Counted from the stretch's first letter, positions 10,776 through 23,003 are shown. The stretch is 64,000 bases of DNA from Siphonodentalium dalli (GCA_032622095.1 CP136065.1:65277031-65341030); one strand, 5' to 3'. Program-made: numbers and translations. The notes: a model not told the origin generated them from the letters alone.

Positions 10776-12183
10776 CTGTTATGCCCTAAGCAAATGACCC
10801 ATTAACTGCAGTTATAATCCGTTTACAACTGCGGTTAAACCGTAACCGCACCGCAGTTATTTGCCGTAACTGCGGTGGCATCGCAGTTACATGCGGTTAG
10901 GTTACCGCAGTTAATAACCCTTAACTGCGGTTACACTGCACGTAAACGTTAACCTTCCGGTATTTGAATATTTAATGGGAAAGAGAGGGGTACTACCCAT
11001 GCATCTACCAGTGTATTTTATCGTTTTGTGTTTTAGCGATCACGGCAAAGTGGTAACTTCATAATCGACTAGGAGTTGATTGTATGTTTTTGTTATCACC
11101 ATCGGTACTCAACACGATATATTTTATGTTTTAATCCCGACTTGTTGAAAACTGTATAATTTTGACGTATATTTTCTAGTATACGTCCGTTGTTCGGCTT
11201 GAGAAAAACTACATGCTTATGTTTGAAGCAAAGTAGAATGCTGAATTTAATACTAGTAATAGTACATACGCAATTCGCGAATCTAGCTGGCGTGTCACGT
11301 TTGTAGTTAATTATGATTATATAGCAACGAATGCAAGAATGGAAAACATAAATATCGGTTTCCGATAGCCGAATAATGTCCGACGTTTGAAGAGTGAGGT
11401 TGTTCAGTTTAAACGCATTTTTCTTTCCCTCACTTTACATTTATGATGCATGTGTGGGACTCTAACCCCCACTTTATATTATTATATAATTATCCACTCG
11501 AATCCGTTTGAAATTCAGTGGCCATTTGATCCGTTTGAATACGTTTTTTCCGTTTTGCGTTTTTTCCATTTTAAACGCGTTTCCTTACATTGAAAGTGAC
11601 CGGCACTCGTCAGCTAAATTGTCGAATAATTATTTTTATATATATATTTATTTTATCGATGGTTAAAGTCGAAAATGGGCCGTAAGAATTCCGATTACCC
11701 GTCGGGGTTAGCCCAACTGTTATTTTCACCAAAAGGCTACTATAAAGTATACAACATTATAATAAAAAGAAATCCAAAAATAAATAAAACACACAAAAAC
11801 ACTTTTATTTTTTCACACCATACATCACAATCTTCCGTTTACCCAAAACATAAAATATTGGTATATGAATGTCTGTTCTATTTATCCAAAATAAATAGAA
11901 GATCCACAACAAAAAATATTGATATTGAAAGGGACACTGCCATGTTATTTGTGCTAACTTGTCTAACGAGCATGGCAACTAAAACATGACATGCCATATG
12001 GTATCTGTTCCATTAAGAGCGACATATACCGGTTTAACCGCGACGTATCCGTTTTAACCGCACAATTTATTCGGTTCTCTTGCGTTTTAAACGCATCATA
12101 TAACCGCGGTTAGGTTAAAACGGAACGCAGTTAAACTGGGGTGCCACTTCAGTTAGATGGGCCATTTACTTAGGGCATAACAG
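10776..12183. mobile_element. 1.4 kb TIR element with GCGGTTA-rich ends
   Basis: Left end CTGTTATGCCCTAAGCAAAT and right end, read inward, CTGTTATGCCCTAAGTAAAT; each is flanked by TA (10774-10775 and 12184-12185). The first about 150 bp hold a cluster of AACTGCGGTTA-like motifs in both orientations, and the last about 150 bp again carry AACCGCGGTTA and TTTTAACCGC motifs. Such subterminal repeats are typical transposase-binding arrays. The TIR resembles the CAGTAATGCCCTAA mariner-type MITEs. An interior frame (11675-11989, plus strand) encodes 104 residues that I do not recognise, so the element is probably non-autonomous. Confidence 0.7.
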
Positions 12184-12250
12184 TAGCTGTTACTTCCATG
12201 CATGGCATAGGTGCATAGTCCTGCTTACATACACAAACATACCCACCGAC

Positions 12251-12340
12251 ACCCCTCAGGTGATTACCCACCCACACCCCTCAGGTGATTACCCACCCAC
12301 ACCCCTCAGGTGATTACCCACCCACACCCCTCAGGTGATT
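12251..12340. repeat. 25-bp tandem repeat, about 3.6 copies
   Basis: The unit ACCCCTCAGGTGATT plus ACCCACCCAC starts at 12251, 12276, 12301 and 12326. Confidence 0.9.
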
Positions 12341-12444
12341 CATTGATGAAAGTAAACAACCAGACTCGAGAAACATTTAAATTTTCAGTGCTTTATGACT
12401 AACTTGATTCAGCATTTGATTCTCGCAAAATTAAATGTAATTTG

Positions 12445-12905
12445 GGCCCTGAATAACCATCGACTAATGCACCTGTTGAAGGTTAGGCCAAAACAAAAAA
12501 CTTGTCCGTTTCCGATAACAAAGGGAAAATTTTCTAGACAGGCAGGCAGGGATTTTTTTTTTTTGCAATTTTTTTTTTAAAAACCTTTCAGGTGTAAGCG
12601 ATATAATAGCATAGAACTTTATGGTCCCATGGAATATGGTAGATCCATGTGTATTGAAACTGAGGCCAAGCGTTGGATAAAAACATGTTGTCCCTTGAAT
12701 TCATTCATTCTGCAGTAAGATCTCTACCAACATTGAGCTTAATAACCAACTATTTTTTTGCTTTTGGATCTAACAGGTAACTTTTGACTAGCCTTCTAGA
12801 GAAAATTGAAAAAGAAAATTGAGGCAGGCAAGAAAATCTCAGCCAGGCAGGGTATCGGAAACAAAGAGGTTTTTGTTTTTGGCCTTAGTCGATTAATTGA
12901 ATAAT
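12445..12905. mobile_element. foldback element, GGCCAAAA arms
   Basis: Left arm (about 12458-12550: TCGACTAATG, AGGCCAAAACAAAAAAC, TCCGTTTCCGATA, AGGCAGGCAGG) is the reverse complement of the right arm (about 12820-12895: GCAGGCAAGAAAATCTC, GGTATCGGAAACAAAG, GTTTTTGGCCTTAGTCGA). The spacer is about 270 bp with no ORF. Confidence 0.65.
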
Positions 12906-13540
12906 CGTGACAACCCTATCTTCCATCATACATGTATATCAAGTCATGTTTTAATATAATGCGCTGTACTATTGTGGCCCCCTTCTACATGGTGATCATA
13001 GAAGTTGGGCTAAAAAGCCCACGTCATTTCACCCAATGAAATTAGTATCACCAATCATTTTCCGAAATGTATTTAATATCCACTTGAAGAAGTCAAAGAT
13101 GACTTAATACTCTATGTGCATACGTTATGGTCACTTTACACAGGGATAAGTTAGAAACCAAGTTTTTTGTACACTAATCAATATCACTATTTAAGAACAT
13201 TTGTGGTAAAAACAGTTTTTTTCTTCAGAAATGTTTGGCTTTATTCAAAATATCAATATAAAGTTTAGGGTCATTCAATGGTTATTTTAGGGTCGGTCAA
13301 TGTGCGGAAACATAGTATCTTTTTTTGGCCTAAAAATACCTGTAATTGCGGTTTTGCACAACTTGATAGCTCTTTCAAAGTTCAATGGACTTCCCTCAAC
13401 ACAAATTGCTCTGATAAAAATGGTTGGCTGCCAACATCATGACATCATGTGAGGAGAGATACTAGTATCTCCTTATCGCCACCCAGACAGCTGAAATGAA
13501 TTGCATTGATTCCCATTGCAACACAATTGAGTTTTGCTGA
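12906..13540. other. no gene seen
   Basis: Unremarkable AT-rich sequence. Nothing supported on either strand. Confidence 0.45.
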
Positions 13541-14805
13541 AGGTTCAGTCCAATTACATAATTTTGATTGCACTTCACTCAAGTTCACTGAGTCAATATT
13601 GGAGGCCAAATTCACATTTGTTAACAATTGTTCAAATCACAATTAATTGCGCTCAAGCACAATTTACTTGTGCTGTAGCATCATTAATTGCCCTAAAATA
13701 CAATTGCACCAAACATTACTTGTACTGAAGCATGACCCCAAATATTACGCTAAATAACAATTGAATTGACCTTATGGCACAGTTCAATTGAGATTTGGTG
13801 AATTGTTGTGAATCATAATCCAATTGCGCATTAGATTATAAACACAATTTAATATTTACAATTAATTGCACCCGGGCCAAGGACATACATGTATAAAAGG
13901 CCAAATTCACATTTATTAATAATTGTGCTGAAGCGCAATTCAATTGTAATACAATGAGTTGCGCTAAGGGAGGTCAAGTTAATTATTACTCCAACCCGTA
14001 TCTCACACCCCTGCCAGATGACTACATGTAGTTCACTCTGTGGAGCTTTTTGGATTGTAAGGCCAAACTATTGGTGCGGTACAGATATTCCGTAGCCAGT
14101 TAGGTTAATTCAATATTACGCATTTTATTTTTTTAAGGCGGCAGGGCGTTAACAAATACATTCGTCAATATTTCCTCCGACTTCATTTTATTTTTTTAAG
14201 GCGGCAGGGCGTTAACAAATACATACAATATTTGAGGCTTGAGCTTCAGCTCACTTCAAATGAGCTGTATGCAACTGATTGCATTCTAACCTTCAGTTCA
14301 ATTGCAATTTTGTCTAATTATTAATAAGTGTGAATTTGGCTACCCATAACATTTGGCTCTGTGGAGCTTTTTGGATTCAAAGGCCAAACTATTGGTGTAC
14401 TATTCCTTAAGTAGCCAGTTGGGTTAATTTAATATTACTCGCAGGCAGCAGGCGGTTAGCCAATACATTTGTCAATATTTGCGCTTCAGTGCACTTCAAG
14501 CAATACAAATGTGCTTCAGCGCAATCCACCCCATTGGATTGGAATATGGATTATGCTTCAGTACAATTTGATTACATTTCAGCCTGAAGCTCAATTGCAC
14601 TTTATTCTAATTATAAATAAGTGTGGATTTGGCCACCCATGGCATAAAGGGCAATTCAATTGAATTGGTGAATTCAGAATTGTACTGAATTGTGCTTATG
14701 TAAGAGCAGCACAATTTAATATTACATCAGTGCAATTAAATTGTGGTTCAGCATCTACAAGTACACTAGTTCTATGGGAAGCCAAATTGACATTTAATAA
14801 ATAAT
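13541..14805. repeat. GCGCAATT-motif repeat zone
   Basis: Dense variants of GCGCAATT/AATTGCGC with CAGTTCAATTG and ACAATTTAAT. It includes two diverged copies of the 9650-kb-family segment (near 14000 and 14340). A local duplication of a 41-bp piece (TTTTTTTAAGGCGGCAGGGC core) occurs at about 14121-14163 and 14184-14224. Confidence 0.7.
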
Positions 14806-14809
14806 TGAG

Positions 14810-15525
14810 CTTAAGCACAATATGGAATCTCTAATTGCGCTAAGAATATTCCTTATTGCACTTGAGCACAATTAGAGATTCCTTATTGCGCTTAAACGCA
14901 ATAAGATATTCCTTATTGCGCTTAAGTGCAATTAGATATTTCTTATTGCGCTTATTAAAGCGCAATTTTAAGTGCAATAAGATCTTCTCTTATTGAGCTT
15001 AAGCTCATTTAGAATTTTCCCTTATTTTCCATATTGTGCTTAAGAGTACTAGTAATTAATATCTACCTCATGAGAATGAGTAGATCACCCCCATGCAAAT
15101 AGAATCTGAATATACCTACATTTGGAGTCACCAGGTCACCAGTAAACTCCACCCATCGCACTATGGACTACCAGTACACCATTTGAATTCCATGGAATTT
15201 ATGTAATGTGCCTAATTGGGCAGGATTTTTAACTGCACTTCAGCGCAATAAGAATATTCCTTAAATATTGTGCTTAAGCCTTAAGCGCAATAAGACTATT
15301 CCTTATTGCGCTTAAAAAATATTTGTTATTAGTATTACGCTTATTCCTTATTCAGTTATTGTGCTTAAAGCCTTAAGCGCAATTAGATATTTCATTATTG
15401 CACTTAAGTTATTAGTTAAGCGCAATTAGAATTTAGATCTACCCTTAGTAAGTAATTCACTAAAAGTAATTGCAATTAGAATTTAGAGATTCCTTAACTT
15501 AACTGGTCTTAAGCCAAGGCTTAAA
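14810..15525. repeat. palindromic minisatellite, CTTATTGCGCTTAAGYGCAA
   Basis: The palindrome CTTATTGCGCTTAAG followed by CGCAATAAG recurs with irregular spacing of about 40 bp between 14815 and 15010 and again between 15235 and 15500. Inner units read ATTCCTTATTGCGCTTAA. Each unit is self-complementary, so the tract could form many small hairpins. A non-repetitive segment (about 15050-15230) separates the two blocks. Confidence 0.75.
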
Positions 15526-15529
15526 TAAA

Positions 15530-16435
15530 GTTAATCGTTATTGACGTTAAATTACGGTTAATGCGCTAAGCTCAATTAATGAATTATTTATTAAATGTCA
15601 ATTTGGCTTTCCAAATAGTTCTAGTGAGTTTACTATTCTAAGAAAATTCACTGTTTGGTAACTATTATTTTATTTTATTTTATAATAGGTGTGCGTACTC
15701 GGCTACTCTTCAACTTCACTGGCATGCAAATATTGAAATAATAACTAAATAAAGGAGTGGAGGACTGGAGGAGTCAAGCACTTGAAGGACTAAACTTACC
15801 AAAATCGTTTGCTTTTTCTGACGATACTTGCACTGAAAGGGTTTTCTGCTACATATTCCACGCCGCAAAGCGAAAGACAGCGAACAACTCGCCATACTTA
15901 TTATAAGTCCGATTTGTTTGGAATTGTTAAAGTCTCATTGCAGGAAGGGGACGTGCGAGATTGCCAACGGTTCCTGGTTTTGACTGGTTCCCTGAATGAC
16001 CGAACTACAGCGACCGTAGTGGTCCACATGTTTTGATTGGTCTTCCATTGCTTGTAACATACAAATATAATCATCATATCTCTGATTTTCTTATTGTAAT
16101 GTGATCACTAGTCACAAGAAAACAATTCAATCTTTCCATTAAACACCAAAGAAAAAACGAAGGAAAATAAAGTCGAAAAAACCCCACAGTATTCGAGTCA
16201 ACAAATATAGTTGAATAAGAGGAGGATCTGAAGAATTGTAAATCTGCTTGCAGCCGCTCGTGAAAATTCGATATTTCTTCTGTTTTTTTTTATCACTGTA
16301 TATATAATTTTCAGAGTCTACACAGTGAAGTACCGGTATTGCCAGTGCATGGAAAGGATGTAAAAAAAATGGGCCTATATAAGTTTATGGAAGAAAACAA
16401 CATTTTTAATTCACAAAAAATTACCGGCTAGCCTA
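15530..16435. other. no gene recognised
   Basis: A 75-codon plus-strand frame (15809-16036) is present, but it has no recognisable motif and no splice context I trust. Otherwise no feature. Confidence 0.4.
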
Positions 16436-17054
16436 CAATAATTGCAACCCATGCAATGACATTTAGACAAAGCATAATGATATTAGGCTACAATTCGAAT
16501 GGCGTAATATCAGTTATCAGAATCGATTAATTGCTAAAAAAAATACTGCAAACCACAGTCAAATGTAGTATAAAGTTGCAACAACACAAATCTGTTATTT
16601 ATAAACATTTTGTTGAACGAAATATCGACGGTTTTTCAAATATCTAATACCTAAAGCCACTTGATTTTACAGTTATCCATCTTGAGGCATCTTCATTCGC
16701 AATTTACCCAGTGGCCGTCGACTATTTCCCAGGCCGCTAAAAAGTACCGGCGGTGAAAAATAATAGATTTGAAAAATCGATATCTGATCACTCCGAGCTT
16801 TGATGGGTGGGTTCCTCGACTCGAATCAAATATTTTTACCCCCCCCCCCCAGCCAAAGAAATAGAAATTTGGGAGCGTTAATTCGGATTATGCATCTTTA
16901 AAGATCGAACCAATGAATCGGAAACAGCGGGATATCAAATTGCCAAAGAGCAGAGTCCAATAATGGTCTACTGAAGGACTTAAAGGCCTACTTAATTTTC
17001 AAACCCCCAGATTACATTATACAAAATATATGCCATATTATATACCATCTGAAA

Positions 17055-17847
17055 CACAGGGGCCTGTAACGCGCTCCGCTGTCCGCCCCCCTTTTGCACT
17101 GCCCATATACGCCTCTCTATATACGCGCCTTCTTCGCGTTAATGGAACATTATATAGACGCGAAAGAATTCAAGAGATCTATATTTGATGACTCAAAACG
17201 AGATGGCCATAAAAATAAACTCAGAACATATAGATTGTTTAAAAATGATTATATCTTAGAGACTTACTTAATAAACACAACATCTTTAAAAGATAGGATC
17301 AGTTTTACAAAACTCCGTGGTAGTGATCACAAACTCGCTATTGAAAAAGGTAGACATCATCAGCCTATAATTAAGGAGGGGAAGAGACTGTGCCTTAAAT
17401 GCAGGACCGGTTCGGATATAGAAAATGAGTATCATTTCATTATGGAATGTCCACACTATTGCGATCTCAGAGATGAACTTTTCCAAATTGTTGGTAGATA
17501 TCACAGCTATTTTACAAGTATGTCAAACGATCAGAAATTTAATCTTGTAATGAAAAATGATAACCCTGAAACAAGCAGCAAAATCAGCAACGTGGCCCGG
17601 CGCTTCTTTGATAAGCGCTCTGAATGAATATTATGCTTGCCATCACACAATAAAATACATATAGCTAGACATGCCATGTTCACATGTAATTGTTTACTAA
17701 TTGTTTATTGTTTTATTATTATTTGTATCGTTAGCATACTGCCTTTATTGGTGTTTATGCAAATAAATCGTATCGTATCGTATAGAGCGGCGTATATGGG
17801 CAGTGCAAAAGGGGGGCGGACAGCGGAGCGCGTTACAGGCCCCTGTG
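17055..17847. mobile_element. 793-bp TIR element with perfect 8-bp TSD
   Basis: Termini CACAGGGGCCTGTAACGCGC and its reverse complement extend as a near-perfect inverted repeat of about 65 bp (17055-17119 and 17783-17847). Both sides are flanked by ATCTGAAA (17047-17054 and 17848-17855), as expected for hAT (also possible for Merlin). The related MITE at 56 kb has ATTTGAAA once at 56232-56239, i.e. the empty site. The interior is a LINE 3' fragment rather than a transposase, so the element is non-autonomous. A solo left end lies at 20203-20293. Confidence 0.85.
17146..17627 (+). pseudogene. C-terminal tail of a non-LTR retrotransposon polyprotein
   Basis: An open frame of about 160 codons ending in TGA. 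Motifs typical of the region after the reverse transcriptase in invertebrate LINEs are visible: KLRTYRLFK, then FTKLRGSDHKLAIEKGR, then a CCHC-like finger CLKC...HFIMECPHYCDLRDELF. There is no catalytic YXDD domain. The stop is followed by an AT-rich 3' UTR and a TATCG-type short tandem tail near 17768-17782, as in LINE 3' ends. The fragment is 5'-truncated and lies between the two arms of the 793-bp TIR element. The open frame suggests it is fairly young. Confidence 0.8.
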
Positions 17848-18395
17848 ATCTGAAAGAGGAATTAAGCTCCAAAACATTGTATTATCAACTTATCCGGTGT
17901 AATAAACTGTGGACATGTTGTTTTTATTGAGTTGCCAAAACGTTTTGTCATCAAGATCTAAATAAAAATTAGTATTATTTTCAATGCAGTAAGGATAACT
18001 CTATATATTAAAGATAGAGTTCTTCCCCTTCCATTGAAAAGGTTTGAGTTATGTTGCATTATGGGTGTCACAGGTGGGGGGGGGGGGGGGTCTTTAAATT
18101 ATTTTTCTAATTAGTTTTCTATTTCTCTGTGCATGGGCATCTTCTGAGACACAGGTGTTTCAAATAGTGATGAATTATAGTATTTTAATCATATTTTACG
18201 GCATAGATTGTTATTAAAACCGTATATATGAAGTCACCATAACAAATAATCGGAGACTCGAAAATTAAGTGGGCCTTTAAGGATGCATAATTTGAATTAA
18301 CGCTTCCAAATTACTATTTCTTTGTCTTCGGGGGTAAACAAAATATTTGATTCGAGTCGAGGAACCCACCAATCAAAGCTCAGCGTTATCAGATG

Positions 18396-20200
18396 CAGAT
18401 TTTTTTAATTCGTTATTTCTAGATATATATAATTGTTGGCAGCCTGGCAAATATTCGGGCAATTTTATACTACAGTTGATTGTGGTTAGTATTGGGGGGG
18501 GGGGGCAATTAATCGATTATGATAACTTAAAGGCACGGGCTGCGTTCGTTGCAGAAATATTCATATTTGTTCAAATCGCCATCAACAGAAGGAATGCCAA
18601 ACATAATCAGCGCGTAAATAGTATATTGTCGTCAAGACGTACGATGGTGTACGCAAACAAGAACCTGCTCGTGTTACAGAAGTTTTGCTTCTGTTTACAT
18701 AACATATCGCAATTCTATACACAAATGATATAAACGCTCTTTATTATTCCATATCAGGAAAACAGTAACAAATATCGTTCTTTATGTTTACCATATCCGG
18801 AACTAAAAAAAAACCAGGTTTTGTAACGTTTTTTGCTTTTGTTTACATAACAAAGGAAAAACATTTGACAATAACATACTGTTTATGCCATATTTCTGAT
18901 TTTGTATAAGAACAAAGTATGTCTATATTTTACTATTCTTTCTGTTTATGGCGGTTTTTGACGGAGCTGAATATTTTAACAGCATAACCACCGCCAACAC
19001 CGCCCGTATCTTTAAGCGGCATTTAAAAAAAACTGTTGTAGGAATCTGAAGACATGCATGGGGACCATCGAATCGATTTGAGTACCTTTAAAACATCACA
19101 AATTTGGATGGCGCCGAGATTGTCGGAACGACCGGGAAGTCCTTCCCTTAACGCCTTATGTGTTTTGCCTTTATTGAGACGAAAGCACACAAAAAGACAT
19201 CACAGTTAATTAATACAGAAATGAGTAGTAATCTTCGACTTATTCTTCTTTTTTTGGTAGAGATTTCTCCGACGTATAGTTGGTCGTGCGATGGTTGGTA
19301 TATACGTAGTCTGCTTAAATATATATAACGCTTTGTGTTGTGACTGATTCTTTAGCAATGCAGCTGTTCGATATCCTGTCCCCATTCCACGGTGCATGCT
19401 TATTCAAGCCAATCAGCGCAATCAGCTTCACAATCCAGGTCATGCAGGTCATGTTGAATACCGGTATGTATATGGACGTGGTCACGAATGAGCGCAAACT
19501 TTAAAATAAATAAGTTTTGGTTTACCCATGCATGCAATAGTCAATCTCGTAGTTATAAAACACAATTTACTGATGATTTGTTGATTTGCATGTGCATATG
19601 CGCGGATAAATCGCAGCGGATCGAGTGCATTAGCAGTCCCTGTGCCCATACAAGGAGGCGAGCTGACATGTAAGGATTTCCATCGACCGAGGCAGTTAAA
19701 TACGTCGTAGAATATGCCACAATCTCAGTCAGGAGTTGATGAGAAGGTCGCGTGGTTTCCTCTCCCGAAATAAGGACAATCGTTCGCACAATCCGATTCG
19801 ATATCCCCGAGTCGTCCAGTTACAAGAACAACGGAATTTCAGCAAAGGCCTATTTACTCACCCAAATTAGTTTAATAAGTTCGCACAATAATACCAAGCA
19901 CGTTATCATATTTGCCGATAACAATATATAATATCGTTTTTTCTTGGTAGTTTGGATGGTGAGCGATTGTGATTTACAACTTAAAATTGCTTATACAGTG
20001 AAAATATTGTTGACTAAAATGTCTACTATAAACCCGTTGAGTGATAATTTGTTGAGCGGTTTGTTTTCAGCGGTTGAGTAACGAGTACTAACAATGACAA
20101 ATCAGGATATATGTTTCGGATTTAACCAACACGTTGATTAAAAGTTCTAGGAAACTTAATTTAAAACACTGTGCATCTATAATGCATGGTAGACGCCACA
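18396..20200. other. no gene recognised
   Basis: Contains a poly-G run near 18493 and mostly unique AT-rich sequence. A 128-codon frame at 18347-18733 has no motif and overlaps the repeat arm, so I do not call it. Confidence 0.4.
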
Positions 20201-20202
20201 AC

Positions 20203-20293
20203 CACAGGGGCCGGTAACGCGCTCCGCTGTCCGCCCCCTTTTGTGGTGCCCATATACGCCGCTTCTATATACGCGCCTGCTTCACGTTAATGG
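20203..20293. mobile_element. solo end of the CACAGGGGCC element family
   Basis: CACAGGGGCCGGTAACGCGC through ACGCGCCTGCTTCACGTTAA matches the left 88 bp of the 17055-17847 element with few changes. No partner end was seen nearby. Confidence 0.7.
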
Positions 20294-20651
20294 TAGGATA
20301 ATAGGACAAGGGTAATTGTAGAAATTCACCTTTTTACCATCGCTCGGCGATCGATCAAATTTAGCCCATTCACACCAGTAATGCTAACGATATAGGCACG
20401 GATTTATCGGCGAAGAATTCATCTTTCAATCAATACCACAAACTCCCATCAGAACCTTTCATATACATAGCATTTAATAAATTTTTAACCACCGAATATT
20501 GTCTCCGAAGACGGTAAATTTTCGGATTGATCCGGCTCAAAATACAATGGACGATATCTTCCTCTAACTTCACCCCCGCACGGCTTACTATAATTAAAAA
20601 TCGGTCAAACGATCAACTGAACATATAGCGCTCATGGATTTCTTGTCGGCT

Positions 20652-20990
20652 AATAATTTATTTACTCATACAAATCAACAGATCGTCAGTAATCAATTTC
20701 TATAGAGGAGAAATCTGTCGATAATTCCAACTTTGTTTTCTTTACGAATCACGCAGCGCCTCATTTTAATATTCATTATGACCTGACCTCGATTCTAATA
20801 CTGAGCGGTGATTGGCTGTTTCTACTAGTGCAGTCATGGAAAGGTCAGGTCATAATGAATATTAAAATGAGGCGCTGTGTGATTCGTAAAGAAAAAATGA
20901 AAAAAAAGTTGGAATTATCGACAGATTTATCCTCTATAGAAATTGATTACTGACGATCTGTTGATTTGTATGAGTAAATAAATTATTTCC
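20652..20990. mobile_element. foldback element with about 135-bp arms
   Basis: Left arm (about 20655-20790: TTTACTCATACAAATCAACA, GATCGTCAGTAATCAATTTC, GCGCCTCATTTTAATATTCA) is the near-perfect reverse complement of the right arm (about 20845-20988). The spacer is about 55 bp. No ORF. Confidence 0.8.
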
Positions 20991-21099
20991 TTCAAACTCT
21001 CCAATGACCAGCCTTGAAAATTATTGTTTTTATTTTGTTTAAACCATGTATATTTAGCCGCCCATTAAGTACATGCTTAAACCACTTTTTATTCCCCCG

Positions 21100-21915
21100 A
21101 GAAAAAAAATCGGGAACTTATATAGTATATATCTTTTCTGACCGTCCGTCCGTCTTCCGTAAGAATGTTCGTGTCCACACCATAACATCGTAATCTTTCT
21201 TGGATTATGTCAAAATTTGCCATATTGGATCCTATAATGAGGAGATGATGTGTCGCGCGCATATTTTCCCAATCGTTCATGGTCATGCACCATTCATATT
21301 TTCTTGCTCCCTTCGTGTCCGCTCCTAAACATTGCGATGTTGTACTGGATTCTGTTGAAACTTGGTATGATGATACGATGTGTCGCGCTCAACATTTGCT
21401 TCTAATAGTTAAATGTCAAGGTCACAGAACAAGGTCGTACTCTCAATTAAGTCACCACAAAGACTCTACCTTTCGTGTCAGCTCCATAACTATTGTGTAT
21501 ATACGTTACATGGATTCAACGAACCAAGGCGTGACAGTTAATTTAATGGTGACGGTGTGTCGCGGTATGTGTGCATTTTGGTTTGCCAAAGGTCAAGGTC
21601 ACGTATATTTTTCTTGCACCCTTCATGTCCTCTCTATAACATCGCCATGCTTTATTGATTCTGTTGGACTTTGGCACAGTTGTTCCAAATGACGATGTGT
21701 CGCGCACAAATGTGTTTTCCCAATCGTTGAAGGCCAGGGTCACAGGACAAGGTCGTTCTCTCGATTTAGTTACCAGACACTACCCTTCGTGTCCGATCCA
21801 TAACTTGTGTGTGCATCACAATGATTTCAACGAAACTATGTGTGATGGTTAACATAAGGGTGGCGGTGTGTCGCGATATGCGTGCATTGTGGTTGGTTAA
21901 AGGTCAAGATCGGAT
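21100..21915 (+). repeat. degenerate tandem-unit repeat (GGTCAAGGTCAC)
   Basis: Units of roughly 180-220 bp carry GATGTGTCGCGC, AAGGTCAAGGTCACA, CTTCGTGTC.GCTCC.TAAC and CTGTTGAAACTTGG. It begins CCGAGAAAAAAAATCGGGAA followed by GACCGTCCGTCCGTC. Repeats of this type are widespread in marine invertebrate genomes. It is non-coding; long frames here are incidental. Confidence 0.6.
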
Positions 21916-23003
21916 GTGATCCGATGCGTATTATTTTTATGGTGGTATTCAGAATGATATGGTAGGCCCCATTCAAAAAGATTCATGGAGCGCAACATTA
22001 CACATCATTGGAGGTCAGGGTATAAATTCGCTCACGAGTTGCTTCATTTCGGCGGCATATATAGTCACTTCCCATGCACTGACATTTCTTGTTTATACAT
22101 AACTAGAATATATCTCTCATATACCTGTATAATCTACATAGCCTAACATAGGCCTATCACTCTGACGCCTTCAATTTACTGAAGATTATGCGGAGATCCA
22201 GGTGCTACCACGACATAGTAACTTTATGACCCTGTGGTGACCCCATATATTGGCATATATTCACTAATTTCTAGATAGCGTTCTTTAACGTGCACATACC
22301 GAGACGTGTACACGGGTCAGCCATTAGTGTCCGCGCCCAATCAGACAGCGCACGCAACATACCTGGACACATGATGGCTGATGTATAATGGGGGGGGGGG
22401 GGGGGGGGAGGACACTGCCTCTCGGCTATCGACTTCCCTTGTGAGGGTGAACATGTGTTGCTATAGTACTATTTCATGTATATTGGTTATAGAGGATAAT
22501 AATTCCCCCTTCAAATTGATAGTTTGAACTTGAGATTTTTTGAAAATGCACGAATCGGGCGCCTTCTTAATCTACCACACCGCTTATTAACGCCCTCGGG
22601 CGTATACTGTCCTAGAGATTCTAGATAGCTATGGTTCGCTGGGCGTTTTATTTATAGATAATGGGTTTTTCCGGTTGTGACAATTCGCAGTAGGTCCCTA
22701 TTTGCAGAGGTCTATTTGCGGAGGTCCCCGAATTCGCGGAGGTCCCCTAAAATGGTCGAAACATGTTGATTTTATTGAGGGAACGGGTGCGTATATATGT
22801 CAATTGATACGTATTTAAAACAAATAACGACACGATCATCATAATAGTGGTTTGTTCTATCAATCATATATATCATCATCATCATCATCATCATAATACG
22901 GAACAAGTCTTGCGACTTTTCGTCCCAATAACATTATTTGCAATGCTTGTTTACAAATATATGTATCGTCATTTGATATTTACTTGTGAGTCACTTGAAC
23001 ATA
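21916..23003. other. no gene; short low-complexity tracts
   Basis: A poly-G run at about 22389-22409 and an (ATC)n microsatellite at about 22871-22892. Nothing else supported. Confidence 0.5.

Larger units (their letters stand above)
16980..18280. mobile_element. TTAA-flanked MITE, split by a second element
   Basis: TTAA + AGGCCTACTTAATTTTC at the left and CGAAAATTAAGTGGGCCT + TTAA at the right form about 20-bp inverted repeats. An uninterrupted copy of the same MITE is at 56153-56648 (AGGTCCACTTAATTTTCGAA ends). TTAA duplications with AGG-starting termini fit Kolobok or piggyBac-like elements. This copy is 1301 bp against 496 bp; the excess is the 793-bp insertion at 17055-17847 plus its 8-bp duplication. 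Confidence 0.8.
16440..18395. repeat. outer dispersed repeat with inverted arms
   Basis: Left arm (about 16780-16910: GAGCTTTGATGGGTGGGTTC, CTCGACTCGAATCAAATA, GGAGCGTTAATTCGGATTAT) is mirrored by the right arm (18281-18395, reverse complement with CTTTGATTGGTGGGTTCC). The sequence before the left arm (16440-16780) matches about 35600-35810, and the left arm matches about 35815-35930, so this is a multi-copy family. The centre is occupied by the TTAA-flanked MITE at 16980-18280. Confidence 0.7.

Noticed and set aside
15809-16036. 75-codon frame with mixed composition
   Set aside because: No motif, no splice context, and flanked by repeats; left as unannotated.
18347-18733. 128-codon plus-strand frame
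   Set aside because: Starts inside a repeat arm, includes a G run, and has no recognisable motif.
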